A stretch of DNA of 64,000 nt from Paenibacillus sp. FSL R5-0341 (GTDB lineage Bacteria > Bacillota > Bacilli > Paenibacillales > Paenibacillaceae), in NCBI RefSeq assembly GCF_037975235.1, contig NZ_CP150241.1, forward strand, positions 434,001-498,000, read 5' to 3'. Below are positions 9,102 through 17,711 of the stretch, one piece after another (the stretch's first letter is position 1; each line of letters starts with the position of its first letter). A program made the position numbers and the translations under genes. Under the pieces are notes generated by a model. That model worked only from the letters and a program-made list of their open reading frames with translations, was not told where the DNA came from and made no database searches.

Positions 9102-9313
9102 ATGAATAGCCTCCTTAGAATGGGTTGGAAAATAATCAGCTTTGGGTTATAATTCTGACAAATCCTATATGAATAGAATAATTGGATTGACTTTAGCACG
9201 GAGACGCGCTGTATGTCAACGAAAAAAAAGCTTGATATAGAGCGCTTTCCAGAGCTTGGAAGAAAGCAAATCGTCAATTATATTCTAATTGAGTGTATAC
9301 GCTCAAAGATTTA

Positions 9314-9343
9314 TTGACAAGGATCGACAGTATCCGCTAGGAT
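9314..9343 (+). promoter_or_regulatory. Predicted promoter of the nucleoside uptake operon
   Basis: TTGACA at 9314-9319, an 18-bp spacer and TAGGAT at 9338-9343, 36 bp before the start codon used here. The rest of the 9102-9378 gap shows no riboswitch that I recognise. Confidence 0.6.
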
Positions 9344-9378
9344 AAGAAAAAAGAATGTTGAAAAGGGGTATTTTCAAA

Positions 9379-10410
9379 ATGAAAAGAGGTTTATCGTTCG
9401 TCTTATCGATCATCATGTTGGCTATTTTGTTGGCAGCTTGTGGAACTTCGGCTTCAAAAGACGAACAATCCGCCCAAGGCAGTGATTCGGAGAAATCTCT
9501 TCGGATGGCCCTCGTACTTCCCGAAAAAATAGGGGTTAACCCTTTCTTTGTACAGATGGATGAAGGCTTCAAAAAAGCAGGCGAAGAATTCAAAGTAGAT
9601 ACCAAGACGATTGAATCAACAGACCCGGCAGCATTTGAACAAAATCTGCGTGCTGCGGTTGCCGAGAATTATGATCTGATTATTACAGCTACTTTCCAGG
9701 CAGAAGATGCATTGAAGAAAGTCGCTGCAGAAAATCCGGACAAGTCCTTTGCGATTGTAGATACCACCGTTGATCTGCCTAACGTACGTAGCGTTGGTTT
9801 CCGTGAATATGAAGGGGCGTACCTGCTTGGTGCCGCTGCCGGATTGTCCACCAAAACAGATAAAGTCGGCATGATCGCAGCAATGGATGTTCCATTGATC
9901 AAGAAATATACGGAAGGTTTCAAAGCGGGATTGGAATCCGTGAATCCAGATGCAGAATTCTTGGTGAACTATGTAGGTGGATTTAATGACCCAGCCAAAG
10001 CAAAAGAATTGGCGCTGGTACAATTTGGTAAAGGCGCTGACTTCATCGCTGGCGCATCCGCTGTAGGTGATCTCGGCGTGTTCGAAGCAGCGAAAGAAAA
10101 AGGCTTCTATACTTCCGGTCAAGATACGGACCGCACAGTTGAAGACCCGGAACATATCGTATTGTCTCAATTGAAATCAACCGATACGGTTGCTTATGAG
10201 ACCGTGAAAGATTTCGTAGAAGGCAACTTCAAAGCAGGCGCTGTTAACTACGGTTTGAAAGAAGACGGTGTAGGCCTGACTTACGTTACTCGTGATAGCG
10301 AATCTCCGCTGAATGCTTTTGTTGGACAAGAAGTGATCGACCAAGTTAAAGCAATCAACGATGATATCGTATCCGGCAAAATCGTAGTCAAAGATCCATT
10401 GCAACAATAG
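9379..10410 (+). CDS. nupN: BMP-family nucleoside-binding lipoprotein
   Basis: A 343-residue ABC substrate-binding protein. The lipoprotein signal ends in the lipobox LLAAC. The mature part follows the Bmp/PnrA fold, including the VNPFFVQMDEGF start, the DLIITATFQ region and GFREYEGAYLLGAAAG. The family binds purine nucleosides or guanosine. ATG 9355 is possible, but AAGGGG before ATG 9379 and the position of the signal peptide favour 9379. A terminator and a family 1 repeat separate it from the ATPase gene, which would allow more binding protein than transporter. Confidence 0.9.
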   Translation: MKRGLSFVLSIIMLAILLAACGTSASKDEQSAQGSDSEKSLRMALVLPEKIGVNPFFVQMDEGFKKAGEEFKVDTKTIESTDPAAFEQNLRAAVAENYDLIITATFQAEDALKKVAAENPDKSFAIVDTTVDLPNVRSVGFREYEGAYLLGAAAGLSTKTDKVGMIAAMDVPLIKKYTEGFKAGLESVNPDAEFLVNYVGGFNDPAKAKELALVQFGKGADFIAGASAVGDLGVFEAAKEKGFYTSGQDTDRTVEDPEHIVLSQLKSTDTVAYETVKDFVEGNFKAGAVNYGLKEDGVGLTYVTRDSESPLNAFVGQEVIDQVKAINDDIVSGKIVVKDPLQQ

Positions 10411-10452
10411 TTTTAAATGTTCTTTTCAATGAATGAGTGATGGAATTGATCA

Positions 10453-10485
10453 GCCGGCTGCCCGATCAGGCAGCCGGTTTTGCTG
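10453..10485 (+). terminator. Intercistronic terminator-like hairpin
   Basis: CCGGCTGCC / GGCAGCCGG with a short loop and a TTTTGC tail, between the binding-protein gene and the rest of the operon. Some read-through is likely, because no obvious new promoter was found before the ATPase gene. Confidence 0.75.
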
Positions 10486-10500
10486 CTATTAAATGACCAG

Positions 10501-10723
10501 TATATGTTCAACTTATCGTTTACACGGTAACGAAGAGGACAGAAATAACCTGAAGAAGCAATGCTAAAAGCTTTCTGAAAGAAAGCTGCTTCGGAAGCAT
10601 ACTCCTCGCCTTTATCACCGGATTTCCCCCTTTATAAAAGGGAATCAAAAAATCTGGGGATAACAGCGATCGGAAGGTTGTTCTGTCATCGTAGTGGCGA
10701 GTGTAACCTTATTAAGTTGAACT
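10501..10723 (+). repeat. Family 1 repeat, type A copy 3
   Basis: Runs from TATATGTTCAACTT to AAGTTGAACT. It contains AAAGCTTTCTGAAAGAAAGCT, the ATCACCGGATTT / AAATCTGGGGAT hairpin and GGTTGTTCTGTC, which pairs with GGACAGAA. It lies inside the nucleoside operon, between binding-protein and ATPase genes, in the sense orientation. Confidence 0.85.
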
Positions 10724-10743
10724 GAGGGGAGCGAACGCGAGAT

Positions 10744-12243
10744 ATGCTGTTGGAGATGGAGCAGATTACGAAGAAGTACGGCGGCTTCACCGCTAACCGT
10801 GACATCCGTTTTAATTTGCGTGAGGGAGAGATTCATGCCCTGGTAGGTGAGAACGGAGCCGGGAAAACAACCCTGATGCGCATGCTGTACGGTATGGAAC
10901 AGCCCACGTCAGGTACAATCAAAGTCCGTGGACGCGAGGTGAGCTTTGCCACGCCGTCCCAGGCGATGGCAAGTGGCATCGGCATGGTGCACCAGCATTT
11001 CATGCTGTTCCCTTCCTTTACGGTGGCGGAGAACATCGTGATCGGACGTGAACCGGCTAAGGCAGGTGCATTTGACCGCAAAAAAGCAGCGGCCCAGGTG
11101 AACGAGCTTGGCAGACAATATGGCATGCCGGTTGAACCGTGGAAGAAAGTGTCCGAGTGCCCACTTGGCATGCAGCAGCGTGTTGAAATTCTCAAAGTGC
11201 TGCATCAGGGCGCAGACATCATTATATTGGATGAACCTTCGGCGGTACTGACTCCGCTTGAAGTGAAGGAACTGCTGGCGAACATGAAATCTCTCGCTAA
11301 GCTGGGCAAAACCTTTGTACTGATTACACATAAGCTGCAAGAAGTCATGGATGTAGCCGACCGAATTACGGTGCTTCGGGATGGTCAGGTGACAGGTACC
11401 TTGGAAGCCAAGGATACACATGTGGAGGAATTATCTCGTCTGATGGTTGGTCGTGAACTTGTGCGTATGGACAAGCAGCCGTCGGTTCCAGCGGAGGCTG
11501 TGCTTCAGGTGGAAGGGGTCAATCTGTCCGGGGCTAAGGATCGTTCGGCGCTCAAGGATATCCACATGGAGGTTCGAAAAGGCGAGGTCGTTGGCATAGC
11601 AGGCATCTCGGGTAACGGCCAGTCAGAACTAATTCAGGTCATTGCAGGACTGCGTAAGGCAGACAATGGTCGTGTCTTGCTTTCAGGTCAGGATACTACG
11701 AACTGGCCTGTGCGACGCATTCGGGAGCATGGACTTGCTCATATCCCGGAAGATCGCTACATGTGGGGAGCGGCAAAGGACGCAAGCGTTCGTGAGAATG
11801 GACTGATGGGACACCATCATCGCCTGCAGTCACGTGGCATTATTAAAGCCAAAGCGGCAAGAACGATGGTAGAGGGCTGGATTAAACAGTTTAGCATCAA
11901 GACGGGTTCTGCGGAGACGAAGGCACAGTTTTTATCCGGAGGAAACTTGCAGAAGCTAATTGCTGCCCGTGAATTTGCACAGGATACGCCGTTTCTGATT
12001 GCAGCTGAACCGACTCGTGGTGTGGATATTGGAGCCATGGAGACGATCCATGCTGAATTGTTACGCAAACGCAGTGAGGGTGCGGGTATTCTACTCATTT
12101 CATCCGAGTTGTCCGAGATTTTGCAATTATCTGATCGGATTATTGTCATGTATGAAGGTGAGATTGCCGGAGAACTGCGAGCAGAGGAAGCGACTGAGGA
12201 ACAAATCAGCTTGTTAATGGCAGGAGGGAAAGAGCGGATATGA
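10744..12243 (+). CDS. nupO: Nucleoside ABC transporter ATP-binding protein
   Basis: A 499-residue protein with two ABC domains, as in YufO/NupO and sugar-type ATPases. Domain 1 has Walker A GENGAGKTTL, signature-like CPLGMQQRVEI and Walker B IIILDEPSAVL. Domain 2 has a GISGNGQSEL Walker A-like loop, LSGGNLQKL and LIAAEPTRGVD. It powers nucleoside import through the two permeases that follow. The start ATG 10744 has GAGGGGAG upstream. Its end overlaps the first permease by four bases (ATGA). Confidence 0.93.
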   Translation: MLLEMEQITKKYGGFTANRDIRFNLREGEIHALVGENGAGKTTLMRMLYGMEQPTSGTIKVRGREVSFATPSQAMASGIGMVHQHFMLFPSFTVAENIVIGREPAKAGAFDRKKAAAQVNELGRQYGMPVEPWKKVSECPLGMQQRVEILKVLHQGADIIILDEPSAVLTPLEVKELLANMKSLAKLGKTFVLITHKLQEVMDVADRITVLRDGQVTGTLEAKDTHVEELSRLMVGRELVRMDKQPSVPAEAVLQVEGVNLSGAKDRSALKDIHMEVRKGEVVGIAGISGNGQSELIQVIAGLRKADNGRVLLSGQDTTNWPVRRIREHGLAHIPEDRYMWGAAKDASVRENGLMGHHHRLQSRGIIKAKAARTMVEGWIKQFSIKTGSAETKAQFLSGGNLQKLIAAREFAQDTPFLIAAEPTRGVDIGAMETIHAELLRKRSEGAGILLISSELSEILQLSDRIIVMYEGEIAGELRAEEATEEQISLLMAGGKERI

Positions 12244-13307
12244 ATCGGGTAAAAGAAACACTTCGCGGACTCGTACAGCCGCTGCTTGCCGTATTCATCG
12301 GTCTGCTTGCAGGGGCTGTAGCGATTCTGATCGTTGGTGGTAATGTGGTAGATACGTATGCGGAGATGTGGAAAGGGGCCTTCGGCAACTTCTACTTCTT
12401 CACCAATACGTTGGCTCGTTCCACACCAATCATCTTGGCGGGGCTTGGCGTAGCATTGGCATTCCGTGCCGGATTTTTCAACATGGGAGCCGAAGGCCAG
12501 ATGATTCTTGGCGGGCTCAGTGCCGCGCTCACGGCGCTCTATCTGCCAGGACCAGGCTGGTTCGTGTGTATTGCTGCGATTGTGGCTGGTATTGTTGCCG
12601 GGGGAATCTGGTCGCTGTTTGCAGGTTGGCTAGATGCTCGATTCGGCATGAACTTGTTGATCACTACTTTACTACTTAATTATATTGCCATTTACTTTGG
12701 CGGATACATGGTCTCCTATCCATTCAAGGATCGGACTGGATCTGCAGCAATGGCCCAGACACCGATGATTGATCAGAGTATCTGGTTGCCGAAGTTGTTT
12801 CAGGGTATGGGACTGCATGCAGGCTTTATCATTGCCATTGTAGCGGCTATTCTGATCTACTGGTTCACTCACAAAACGGTGACTGGTTACGAGATCCGCA
12901 TGCTCGGCAGCAACCCGTCCTTTGCAACCTATGGCGGTGTTCGCCGCATCCGCATGATGATGCTGTCCATGGTCATCAGTGGTGGACTTGCTGGACTCGC
13001 GGGTGCGGGGGAAGTGCTCGGTACACAGTACCGTTTCCTTGATGGCTCATTGTCATCGGCGAGCTACGCATGGAGCGGCATTATGGCAACGCTGCTTGCC
13101 CGCTCGCATCCACTCGGTACAGCTGTGGCAGCTATTTTGCTGGCTGCGCTACAGACAGGTGCCATGGGGATGGAACGGAATACGGATGTGCCTCTGGAAG
13201 TCGGCAGTGTCATCCAGGCTGTATTGACGTTATTTGTATCAGCTCAGATCGGTTATTCATTCCTGAAGCGGAGAAAGGAGAAAAAGTCCAATGCAACAAC
13301 TGTTTGA
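12240..13307 (+). CDS. nupP: Nucleoside ABC transporter permease 1
   Basis: A 355-residue permease of the BPD_transp_2 (branched-chain/ribose type) family with about nine or ten membrane helices. The core motif is FFNMGAEGQMILGG near residues 78-91, typical of YufP/NupP, with GLAGAGEVLGT in the second half. It overlaps the ATPase gene by 4 nt and the second permease by 17 nt, so all three are translationally coupled. It forms the membrane channel with the next gene product. Confidence 0.92.
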   Translation: MNRVKETLRGLVQPLLAVFIGLLAGAVAILIVGGNVVDTYAEMWKGAFGNFYFFTNTLARSTPIILAGLGVALAFRAGFFNMGAEGQMILGGLSAALTALYLPGPGWFVCIAAIVAGIVAGGIWSLFAGWLDARFGMNLLITTLLLNYIAIYFGGYMVSYPFKDRTGSAAMAQTPMIDQSIWLPKLFQGMGLHAGFIIAIVAAILIYWFTHKTVTGYEIRMLGSNPSFATYGGVRRIRMMMLSMVISGGLAGLAGAGEVLGTQYRFLDGSLSSASYAWSGIMATLLARSHPLGTAVAAILLAALQTGAMGMERNTDVPLEVGSVIQAVLTLFVSAQIGYSFLKRRKEKKSNATTV

Positions 13308-14214
13308 TGCAGCCATGTTTGGCTCAACCTTGCGGATTATGACTCCAATCCTGCTTGCAGCGCTCGGTGGGGCTTTATGTTCTCGTGTCGGTCTGTTTAA
13401 CGTGGGTCTTGAAGGACTGGTTCTGATCGGTGCATTCTCCGCCATTGTCGGCAATTATCTGTTTGGCAATGTGCTGCTGGCTGTACTCTTTTCCATTATA
13501 ATTGTGATGTTATTCTCGGCGCTCTTTGCCTTTATAAGCATTAATCTGAAGGCCAACGCCATCGTGGTCGGGATCTCGCTTAACTTCCTGGCTGCGGGGG
13601 TGACAACCTTTGCACTGCGTGCGATTTTTGATGTAAAAGGTGCATACTACGACAAAGACATGGTGGGACTTCCCAAGTGGGATATTCCGCTGATCAAGGA
13701 CATCCCGTGGGTGGGCGATGTATTATCGGGACATAGTCCCCTGGTCTACCTCGGCATTGTGCTCGTAATTGGACTGCAATTCTACCTTTTCAAAAGTGTA
13801 TCTGGCTTCCGTCTGCGCTCGGTCGGTGAGAACCCGATTGCAGCACAGAGCATCGGGATCAAGGTACGTGGCATCCAGTATGGTGCCGTTCTGATGTGCG
13901 GCGTGTTGTGTGCTCTCGCTGGAGCACAGTTGTCGCTCGGTCAGGTAACGATGTTTACCGAAGGTATGACCGCTGGTCGTGGCTTTATCGCGCTGGTGGC
14001 AACGATGTTAGGACAAGCGAATCCGCTTGGCGTCATGGGCTCCAGTGTGCTGTTCGGCTTCATGGAAGCATTGAGTATACGTCTGCAAGGATTCTCCCTG
14101 CCAACCCATTTCACGTTGATGCTGCCGTATATTGTGACGCTGGTCGCGATGTTCTTTTTCAAAGACCGTACCTATGCACAGGATGCACTGAAAGCGGGCG
14201 GAAGCTCGCGTTAA
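13291..14214 (+). CDS. nupQ: Nucleoside ABC transporter permease 2
   Basis: A 307-residue permease of the same superfamily as the preceding gene, with the signature GLFNVGLEGLVLIGA near residues 34-48 and eight to nine helices. It is the expected second channel subunit (YufQ/NupQ). The start is ATG 13291 inside the end of nupP, with GGAGAAAAAG upstream. It is followed 48 bp later by the molybdopterin oxidoreductase gene. Confidence 0.92.
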   Translation: MQQLFDAAMFGSTLRIMTPILLAALGGALCSRVGLFNVGLEGLVLIGAFSAIVGNYLFGNVLLAVLFSIIIVMLFSALFAFISINLKANAIVVGISLNFLAAGVTTFALRAIFDVKGAYYDKDMVGLPKWDIPLIKDIPWVGDVLSGHSPLVYLGIVLVIGLQFYLFKSVSGFRLRSVGENPIAAQSIGIKVRGIQYGAVLMCGVLCALAGAQLSLGQVTMFTEGMTAGRGFIALVATMLGQANPLGVMGSSVLFGFMEALSIRLQGFSLPTHFTLMLPYIVTLVAMFFFKDRTYAQDALKAGGSSR

Positions 14215-14261
14215 TTCCTGAATGCCTATGCTAGAGACAGTAAAAGAAGGAGGGATTCCAC

Positions 14262-14933
14262 TTGCATAACAAGGCTGAACGTTTGAAAAAAAGTAAAAGC
14301 CCGGCATCCAAAACAGGCAACGATCACGGAGATCGGCTGCCGCCGGGACAGATGCTGACGGAGAAATTCCCGATTCTGCATGAAGGGGAAGTGCCGGAAT
14401 ATGACCTGTCCACGTGGGATCTGAAGGTATTCGGCGAAGTCGAAGAGGAAAAGGTCTTCTCCCTAGCTGAGTTGCAAGCGATGCCTCAGGTGAATACGGT
14501 GAGTGATATTCACTGTGTCACACGCTGGTCGAAATTCGATACGCCGTGGGAAGGGATTCGCTTTTCCGATTTTGTGAAGCTTCTGGGGGTTAAACCGGAA
14601 GCAAAATACGTCATGATCCATGCGGATCATGATTATGAGACGAATGTACCGCTCGAAGAGTTGATGCATGATGATGTATTGCTTGCATTCAAATATAACG
14701 GCGAGCCACTAACGCCCAAGCATGGTTTTCCGCTGCGTATGGTCGTGCCACAACTCTACTTCTGGAAGAGTGCGAAGTGGATACGTGGACTGGAGTTTAT
14801 GACAGAAGACCGGAACGGATTCTGGGAAGTGAATGGTTTCCACCATTTTGCCGATCCGTTCAAGGAACAACGATTCTCGGGTGAAGACCTGCCAATTCCG
14901 GAAGACGAGTGGACGAAGAAGGAGTTTGATTGA
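14262..14933 (+). CDS. Sulfite-oxidase-like molybdopterin oxidoreductase
   Basis: A 223-residue protein consisting of a single oxidoreductase molybdopterin-binding domain, close in size to Bacillus YuiH. The conserved Mo-ligand Cys lies in DIHCVTRWSKFD, and the HGFPLRMVVPQLYFWKSAKW region is typical of the family. There is no heme domain, dimerisation domain or Tat signal, so it appears cytosolic. The start is TTG 14262 behind AAGAAGGAGGG. Its position between nucleoside permeases and a phosphorylase suggests a role with purines or their oxidation, but the substrate is unknown. Confidence 0.85.
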   Translation: MHNKAERLKKSKSPASKTGNDHGDRLPPGQMLTEKFPILHEGEVPEYDLSTWDLKVFGEVEEEKVFSLAELQAMPQVNTVSDIHCVTRWSKFDTPWEGIRFSDFVKLLGVKPEAKYVMIHADHDYETNVPLEELMHDDVLLAFKYNGEPLTPKHGFPLRMVVPQLYFWKSAKWIRGLEFMTEDRNGFWEVNGFHHFADPFKEQRFSGEDLPIPEDEWTKKEFD

Positions 14934-14934
14934 G

Positions 14935-15693
14935 ATGTTGATGCCTATTTTGCAGATTCATTCGGAAGACATGCCGGCATACGCCATCGTCTGTGGCGAT
15001 CCGGCACGAGCGGAGAAGATTTCCCGCAAGCTGGAGCAGGCGAAAGAACTGGCGTTCAGTCGGGAGTATCGCACGTTTGTTGGTTTGTATGAAGGGGTAC
15101 AGATGGCTGTAGTCAGCCATGGTGTAGGTTCACCGGGAGCAGCTGTCTGCTTCGAGGAATTGATTCGCGCGGGTGTAACGACTCTGATTCGTGTTGGTAC
15201 AGCGGGATCGTATACAGCCGATTATCCGGCAGGTAGTGTGATTGTGAGTACAGCCGCTGTTCGATCAGACGGATTGACTCGCCAACTGGTGCCAGATAGT
15301 TTCCCTGCGGTAGCGGACATTGGGGTGACACAAGCGTTGATCGAAGCTGCTCGTGAGCAGGAGAGCGCAGATGCTGCAACATTTGCAGGCAAAGTGGGCG
15401 TTGGTATCACCGTAACGCTGGATGCGTTCTTTGCAGGCGTGGAAGAGATTCCACACCGCAAGTACAAGCAGGCTGGAGCGCTTGGGGCCGAGATGGAAAT
15501 TGCGGCCCTCTACATCGTCAGCACCTTGCGCGGTGCTCGCGCCGGAGCGATTGTCGCGATCGATGGATTCGCAGACAGCGATCTGGCTGCCGAGTATGAT
15601 CCGCATACGGATGCGGTTGGACAAGCGGTGGAGCACGAGATTAATGCAGCGCTACGTGCGCTAGCGGTGCTTGCTCGTCAGGATCAAGCGTAA
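14935..15693 (+). CDS. Nucleoside phosphorylase (NP-I family)
   Basis: A 252-residue hexameric-type purine/uridine phosphorylase. It shows the GDPARAEKIS phosphate site, SHGVGSPGAAVCFEELI, RVGTAGSY, and the nucleoside-binding EMEIAALY. It would split imported nucleosides to base and pentose 1-phosphate, the natural last step of this operon. An upstream in-frame GTG at 14833 lies inside the previous gene. ATG 14935, with AAGGAG upstream and one base after the previous stop, is chosen. The sequence leans towards uridine phosphorylase, but specificity is not certain. Confidence 0.9.
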   Translation: MLMPILQIHSEDMPAYAIVCGDPARAEKISRKLEQAKELAFSREYRTFVGLYEGVQMAVVSHGVGSPGAAVCFEELIRAGVTTLIRVGTAGSYTADYPAGSVIVSTAAVRSDGLTRQLVPDSFPAVADIGVTQALIEAAREQESADAATFAGKVGVGITVTLDAFFAGVEEIPHRKYKQAGALGAEMEIAALYIVSTLRGARAGAIVAIDGFADSDLAAEYDPHTDAVGQAVEHEINAALRALAVLARQDQA

Positions 15694-15751
15694 TACGAAG
15701 CTAGTAATTTAATCGGTTAAACGTCCAGCTTAGATGTGGACATAAGAAGAG

Positions 15752-15796
15752 GGCATCCTGTAAGGTCATGAACATGACCAGTGGGATGCCTTTTTT
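15752..15796 (+). terminator. Rho-independent terminator
   Basis: GGCATCC / GGATGCC with inner GGTCATG / CATGACC, followed by TTTTTT. It ends the nucleoside operon. Confidence 0.88.
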
Positions 15797-15820
15797 GTGC
15801 TTTAACGAGAGTGCATCCAC

Positions 15821-15892
15821 TTAACGAACTCAGCACATCTTATTCGGGCGGAAATCGCAAGTGCGAAATTCTAACGAATCTTATGGAGCTAG
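15821..15892. repeat. Family 2 palindromic repeat, left half (split by IS3)
   Basis: Two 24-bp units at 15821-15844 (TTAACGAACTCAGC...CTTATT) and 15871 onward (CTAACGAATC...), start to start exactly 50 bp. The right half, with units in inverse orientation, resumes after the IS element at 17166-17305. The intact copy is at 32219-32413. Confidence 0.7.
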
Positions 15893-15952
15893 AATAAAAA
15901 GTGGACACCCGTTAACGGACGGAAGGATAATAAGACTAACGGAGGTGTCCAC

Positions 15953-16270
15953 ATGGGAGAACAGCGGCAACGATATAACGAAGAATTCAAGAAACAAACG
16001 GTCAAATTCATTCAAGAGCAGACGAAGACACTTGGAGATTTGGCAGAAGAACTCAACATCCCAAAAAGTACGTTGCACCAATGGATGAGTAAGTACCGCG
16101 AACTAAAACATGAGCCTGTTGCCAGCGTAGATCGAGTGAAGGAACTGGAAGCAGAGCTTCAAGAGATACGTCGGTTGCTTCAAGAGAAAGAGCACACGCT
16201 TGCGGATACACAAGAAGAACTGGCGATTGTAAAAAAAGCAGTGCACATCTTCAGCAAACCAAAGAGCTAA
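15953..16270 (+). CDS. IS3 transposase OrfA
   Basis: A 105-residue DNA-binding protein with an N-terminal helix-turn-helix (NEEFKKQTVKFI ... LAEELNIPKSTLHQWMSKY) and a leucine-zipper-like coiled coil from about residue 60. ATG 15953 follows ACGGAGGTG. Near its end the run A AAA AAA G at 16231-16238 is a classic -1 slippery site. A shift there gives an OrfAB fusion, because the -1 frame stays open into OrfB. Confidence 0.93.
   Translation: MGEQRQRYNEEFKKQTVKFIQEQTKTLGDLAEELNIPKSTLHQWMSKYRELKHEPVASVDRVKELEAELQEIRRLLQEKEHTLADTQEELAIVKKAVHIFSKPKS
16228..16240 (+). promoter_or_regulatory. Predicted -1 ribosomal frameshift site
   Basis: Seven A residues at 16231-16237, phased A AAA AAA in the OrfA frame and followed by GC. 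The -1 frame continues without a stop through KSSAHLQQTKELRFQFVEDH into the OrfB sequence, giving the fused transposase usual for IS3 elements. Confidence 0.75.
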
Positions 16271-16281
16271 GATTTCAGTTT

Positions 16282-17145
16282 GTGGAAGACCATCGCTCCG
16301 AGTTTTCTTTGGAGAAGATGTGCAGTACCTTTCAAGTCTCACGGAGCGGATATTACAAATGGCGAATGGACCGAACCAGCATGCGGCAGAACCGAAAAGA
16401 CGAGGTCATGAAGCGTATTCGGTATCATTTTTACGACCACCAGATGCGGTGTGGAAGCCCTAAAATTACGTATCTGCTCCATTTAGAAGGGTTGCGAATC
16501 TCTTCCCGTACCGTCAGTATATACATGCGTCAAATGAATCTACGTTCTGTAGTCATGCCCAAATATCGCGTTCAGACGACGGATTCCAAACACAACCATC
16601 CCCTTGCGCCAAATACGCTGAATCAGCAATTTAAAACGTCCAAACCGAATACGGTATGGGTTACCGACATCACCTACATTCCTTGCCGAGGAGGTCGTCT
16701 ATATCTCGCCAGCGTTCTGGATTTGTGCACACGTGAAATTGTAGGCTGGCGTCTATATAACCATATGGAAACCAGTTTGGTGATGGGTGCACTGGAGGAA
16801 GCTTACAAGGCCAAACGCCCCGCTCCGGGATTACTCCATCACTCGGATCGCGGCTCTCAATACACGTCAAAAGAATACGTGGAACAACTAAAATCATACG
16901 GAATGGAATCAAGCATGAGCCGCCGAGGAAACTGTTATGATAACGCCTGTATTGAGTCATGGCACAGTATTTTAAAGAAGGAACTCATTTACTGCAACCC
17001 TCGTTTTAAGACGCCGGAAGAGGCTTATACTGCCATCTACCAGTACATTGAGTTCTATTACAACCGCAAGCGAATGCATGGCGCGCTAGGGTATCTTTCC
17101 CCTGCTCGTTTTGCGATGAAATTTACGGACAAATCGGCAGCGTAG
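16282..17145 (+). CDS. IS3 transposase OrfB (DDE integrase)
   Basis: A 287-residue rve-type integrase core. The DDE triad is visible as VTDITYI, LHHSDRGSQYTS and the Glu of NACIESWHSILKKEL. An HTH_21 region (SRSGYYKWR, CGSPKITYLLH) precedes it. It is normally made as an OrfAB fusion by the frameshift in orfA, in frame -1 relative to OrfA. ATG 16282 is the first Met in this frame and lacks a good RBS, as expected for a shifted product. Confidence 0.93.
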   Translation: MEDHRSEFSLEKMCSTFQVSRSGYYKWRMDRTSMRQNRKDEVMKRIRYHFYDHQMRCGSPKITYLLHLEGLRISSRTVSIYMRQMNLRSVVMPKYRVQTTDSKHNHPLAPNTLNQQFKTSKPNTVWVTDITYIPCRGGRLYLASVLDLCTREIVGWRLYNHMETSLVMGALEEAYKAKRPAPGLLHHSDRGSQYTSKEYVEQLKSYGMESSMSRRGNCYDNACIESWHSILKKELIYCNPRFKTPEEAYTAIYQYIEFYYNRKRMHGALGYLSPARFAMKFTDKSAA

Positions 17146-17165
17146 TGTCTACTTTTTTGACATAG

Positions 17166-17305
17166 GTCCATTAGGCACGCTAAAGCCTGGATAGGCCCCT
17201 TTTTTCCAACCAATTCGATGAATTACTGTGATATAACGTGTCTGAGATTCGTTACATTTTCATTTCGCCTATATTTGCCCTTATAAGGTGTGTACGATTC
17301 GTTAG
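17166..17305. repeat. Family 2 palindromic repeat, right half
   Basis: Inverse-orientation units at 17232-17255 (TATAACG...GATTCGTTAC) and 17282-17305 (TATAAGG...GATTCGTTAG), start to start exactly 50 bp, matching the units at 32340 and 32390 of the intact copy. Confidence 0.7.
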
Positions 17306-17404
17306 CTCTGACGCCTGTCTCTCGTGGAGAATGATAATGCAGAAAATGGGCACGTTATATAAAGGAACATCAACATGAATACGAAAAAAAGGGAGGACTC
17401 TACG

Positions 17405-17590
17405 ATGACACAGAACAATCAACCTCAGGACGAGGCGGAAATTCGCAACAAGCTGGATGAAGACGGGGATTCCTTGATGGAGAAAAAGAAAATTTTAAGC
17501 GGAGTGGACATTGAGCCGCAAGCGGATGAATGGGCAGCGAAGCCATCACCTGTTGCTTTTAATGAAGGAAATGCTTCTTCGAAAAAATAA
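17405..17590 (+). CDS. Hypothetical small acidic protein, 61 residues
   Basis: A hydrophilic, acidic 61-residue protein beginning MTQNNQPQDEAEI, rich in Asp, Glu and Lys, with no membrane segment and probably disordered. AAAGGGAGGACTCTACG precedes ATG 17405. Another in-frame ATG at 17375 with AAAGGA would add ten residues and cannot be excluded. It is a single gene directly downstream of the IS and repeat region. Function unknown. Confidence 0.6.
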   Translation: MTQNNQPQDEAEIRNKLDEDGDSLMEKKKILSGVDIEPQADEWAAKPSPVAFNEGNASSKK

Positions 17591-17711
17591 ACAATGAGCA
17601 TCACATGGGCTTGATGGAATGAAGATAAATTTAGCGAAGCAGGTACCCTTATGGTATCTGCTTTTTGGTTGTATAATAATGTAAAATTCATTGGATGGAA
17701 GAGTGATGAGG

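Larger units (their letters stand above)
15893..17162 (+). mobile_element. IS3-family insertion sequence
   Basis: About 1270 bp. Imperfect terminal inverted repeats end in AAAAAGTGGACACC on the left and, complementary, AAAAAAGTAGACACT on the right. A TAG triplet flanks both sides (15890-15892 and 17163-17165), a plausible 3-bp target duplication. It carries overlapping-frame orfA and orfB with all catalytic residues, so it looks intact. It is inserted in a family 2 repeat. Confidence 0.85.

Noticed and set aside
9102..9313. Purine riboswitch before the nucleoside operon
   Set aside because: I looked for the three-way junction signature and did not find it; only a promoter is supported.
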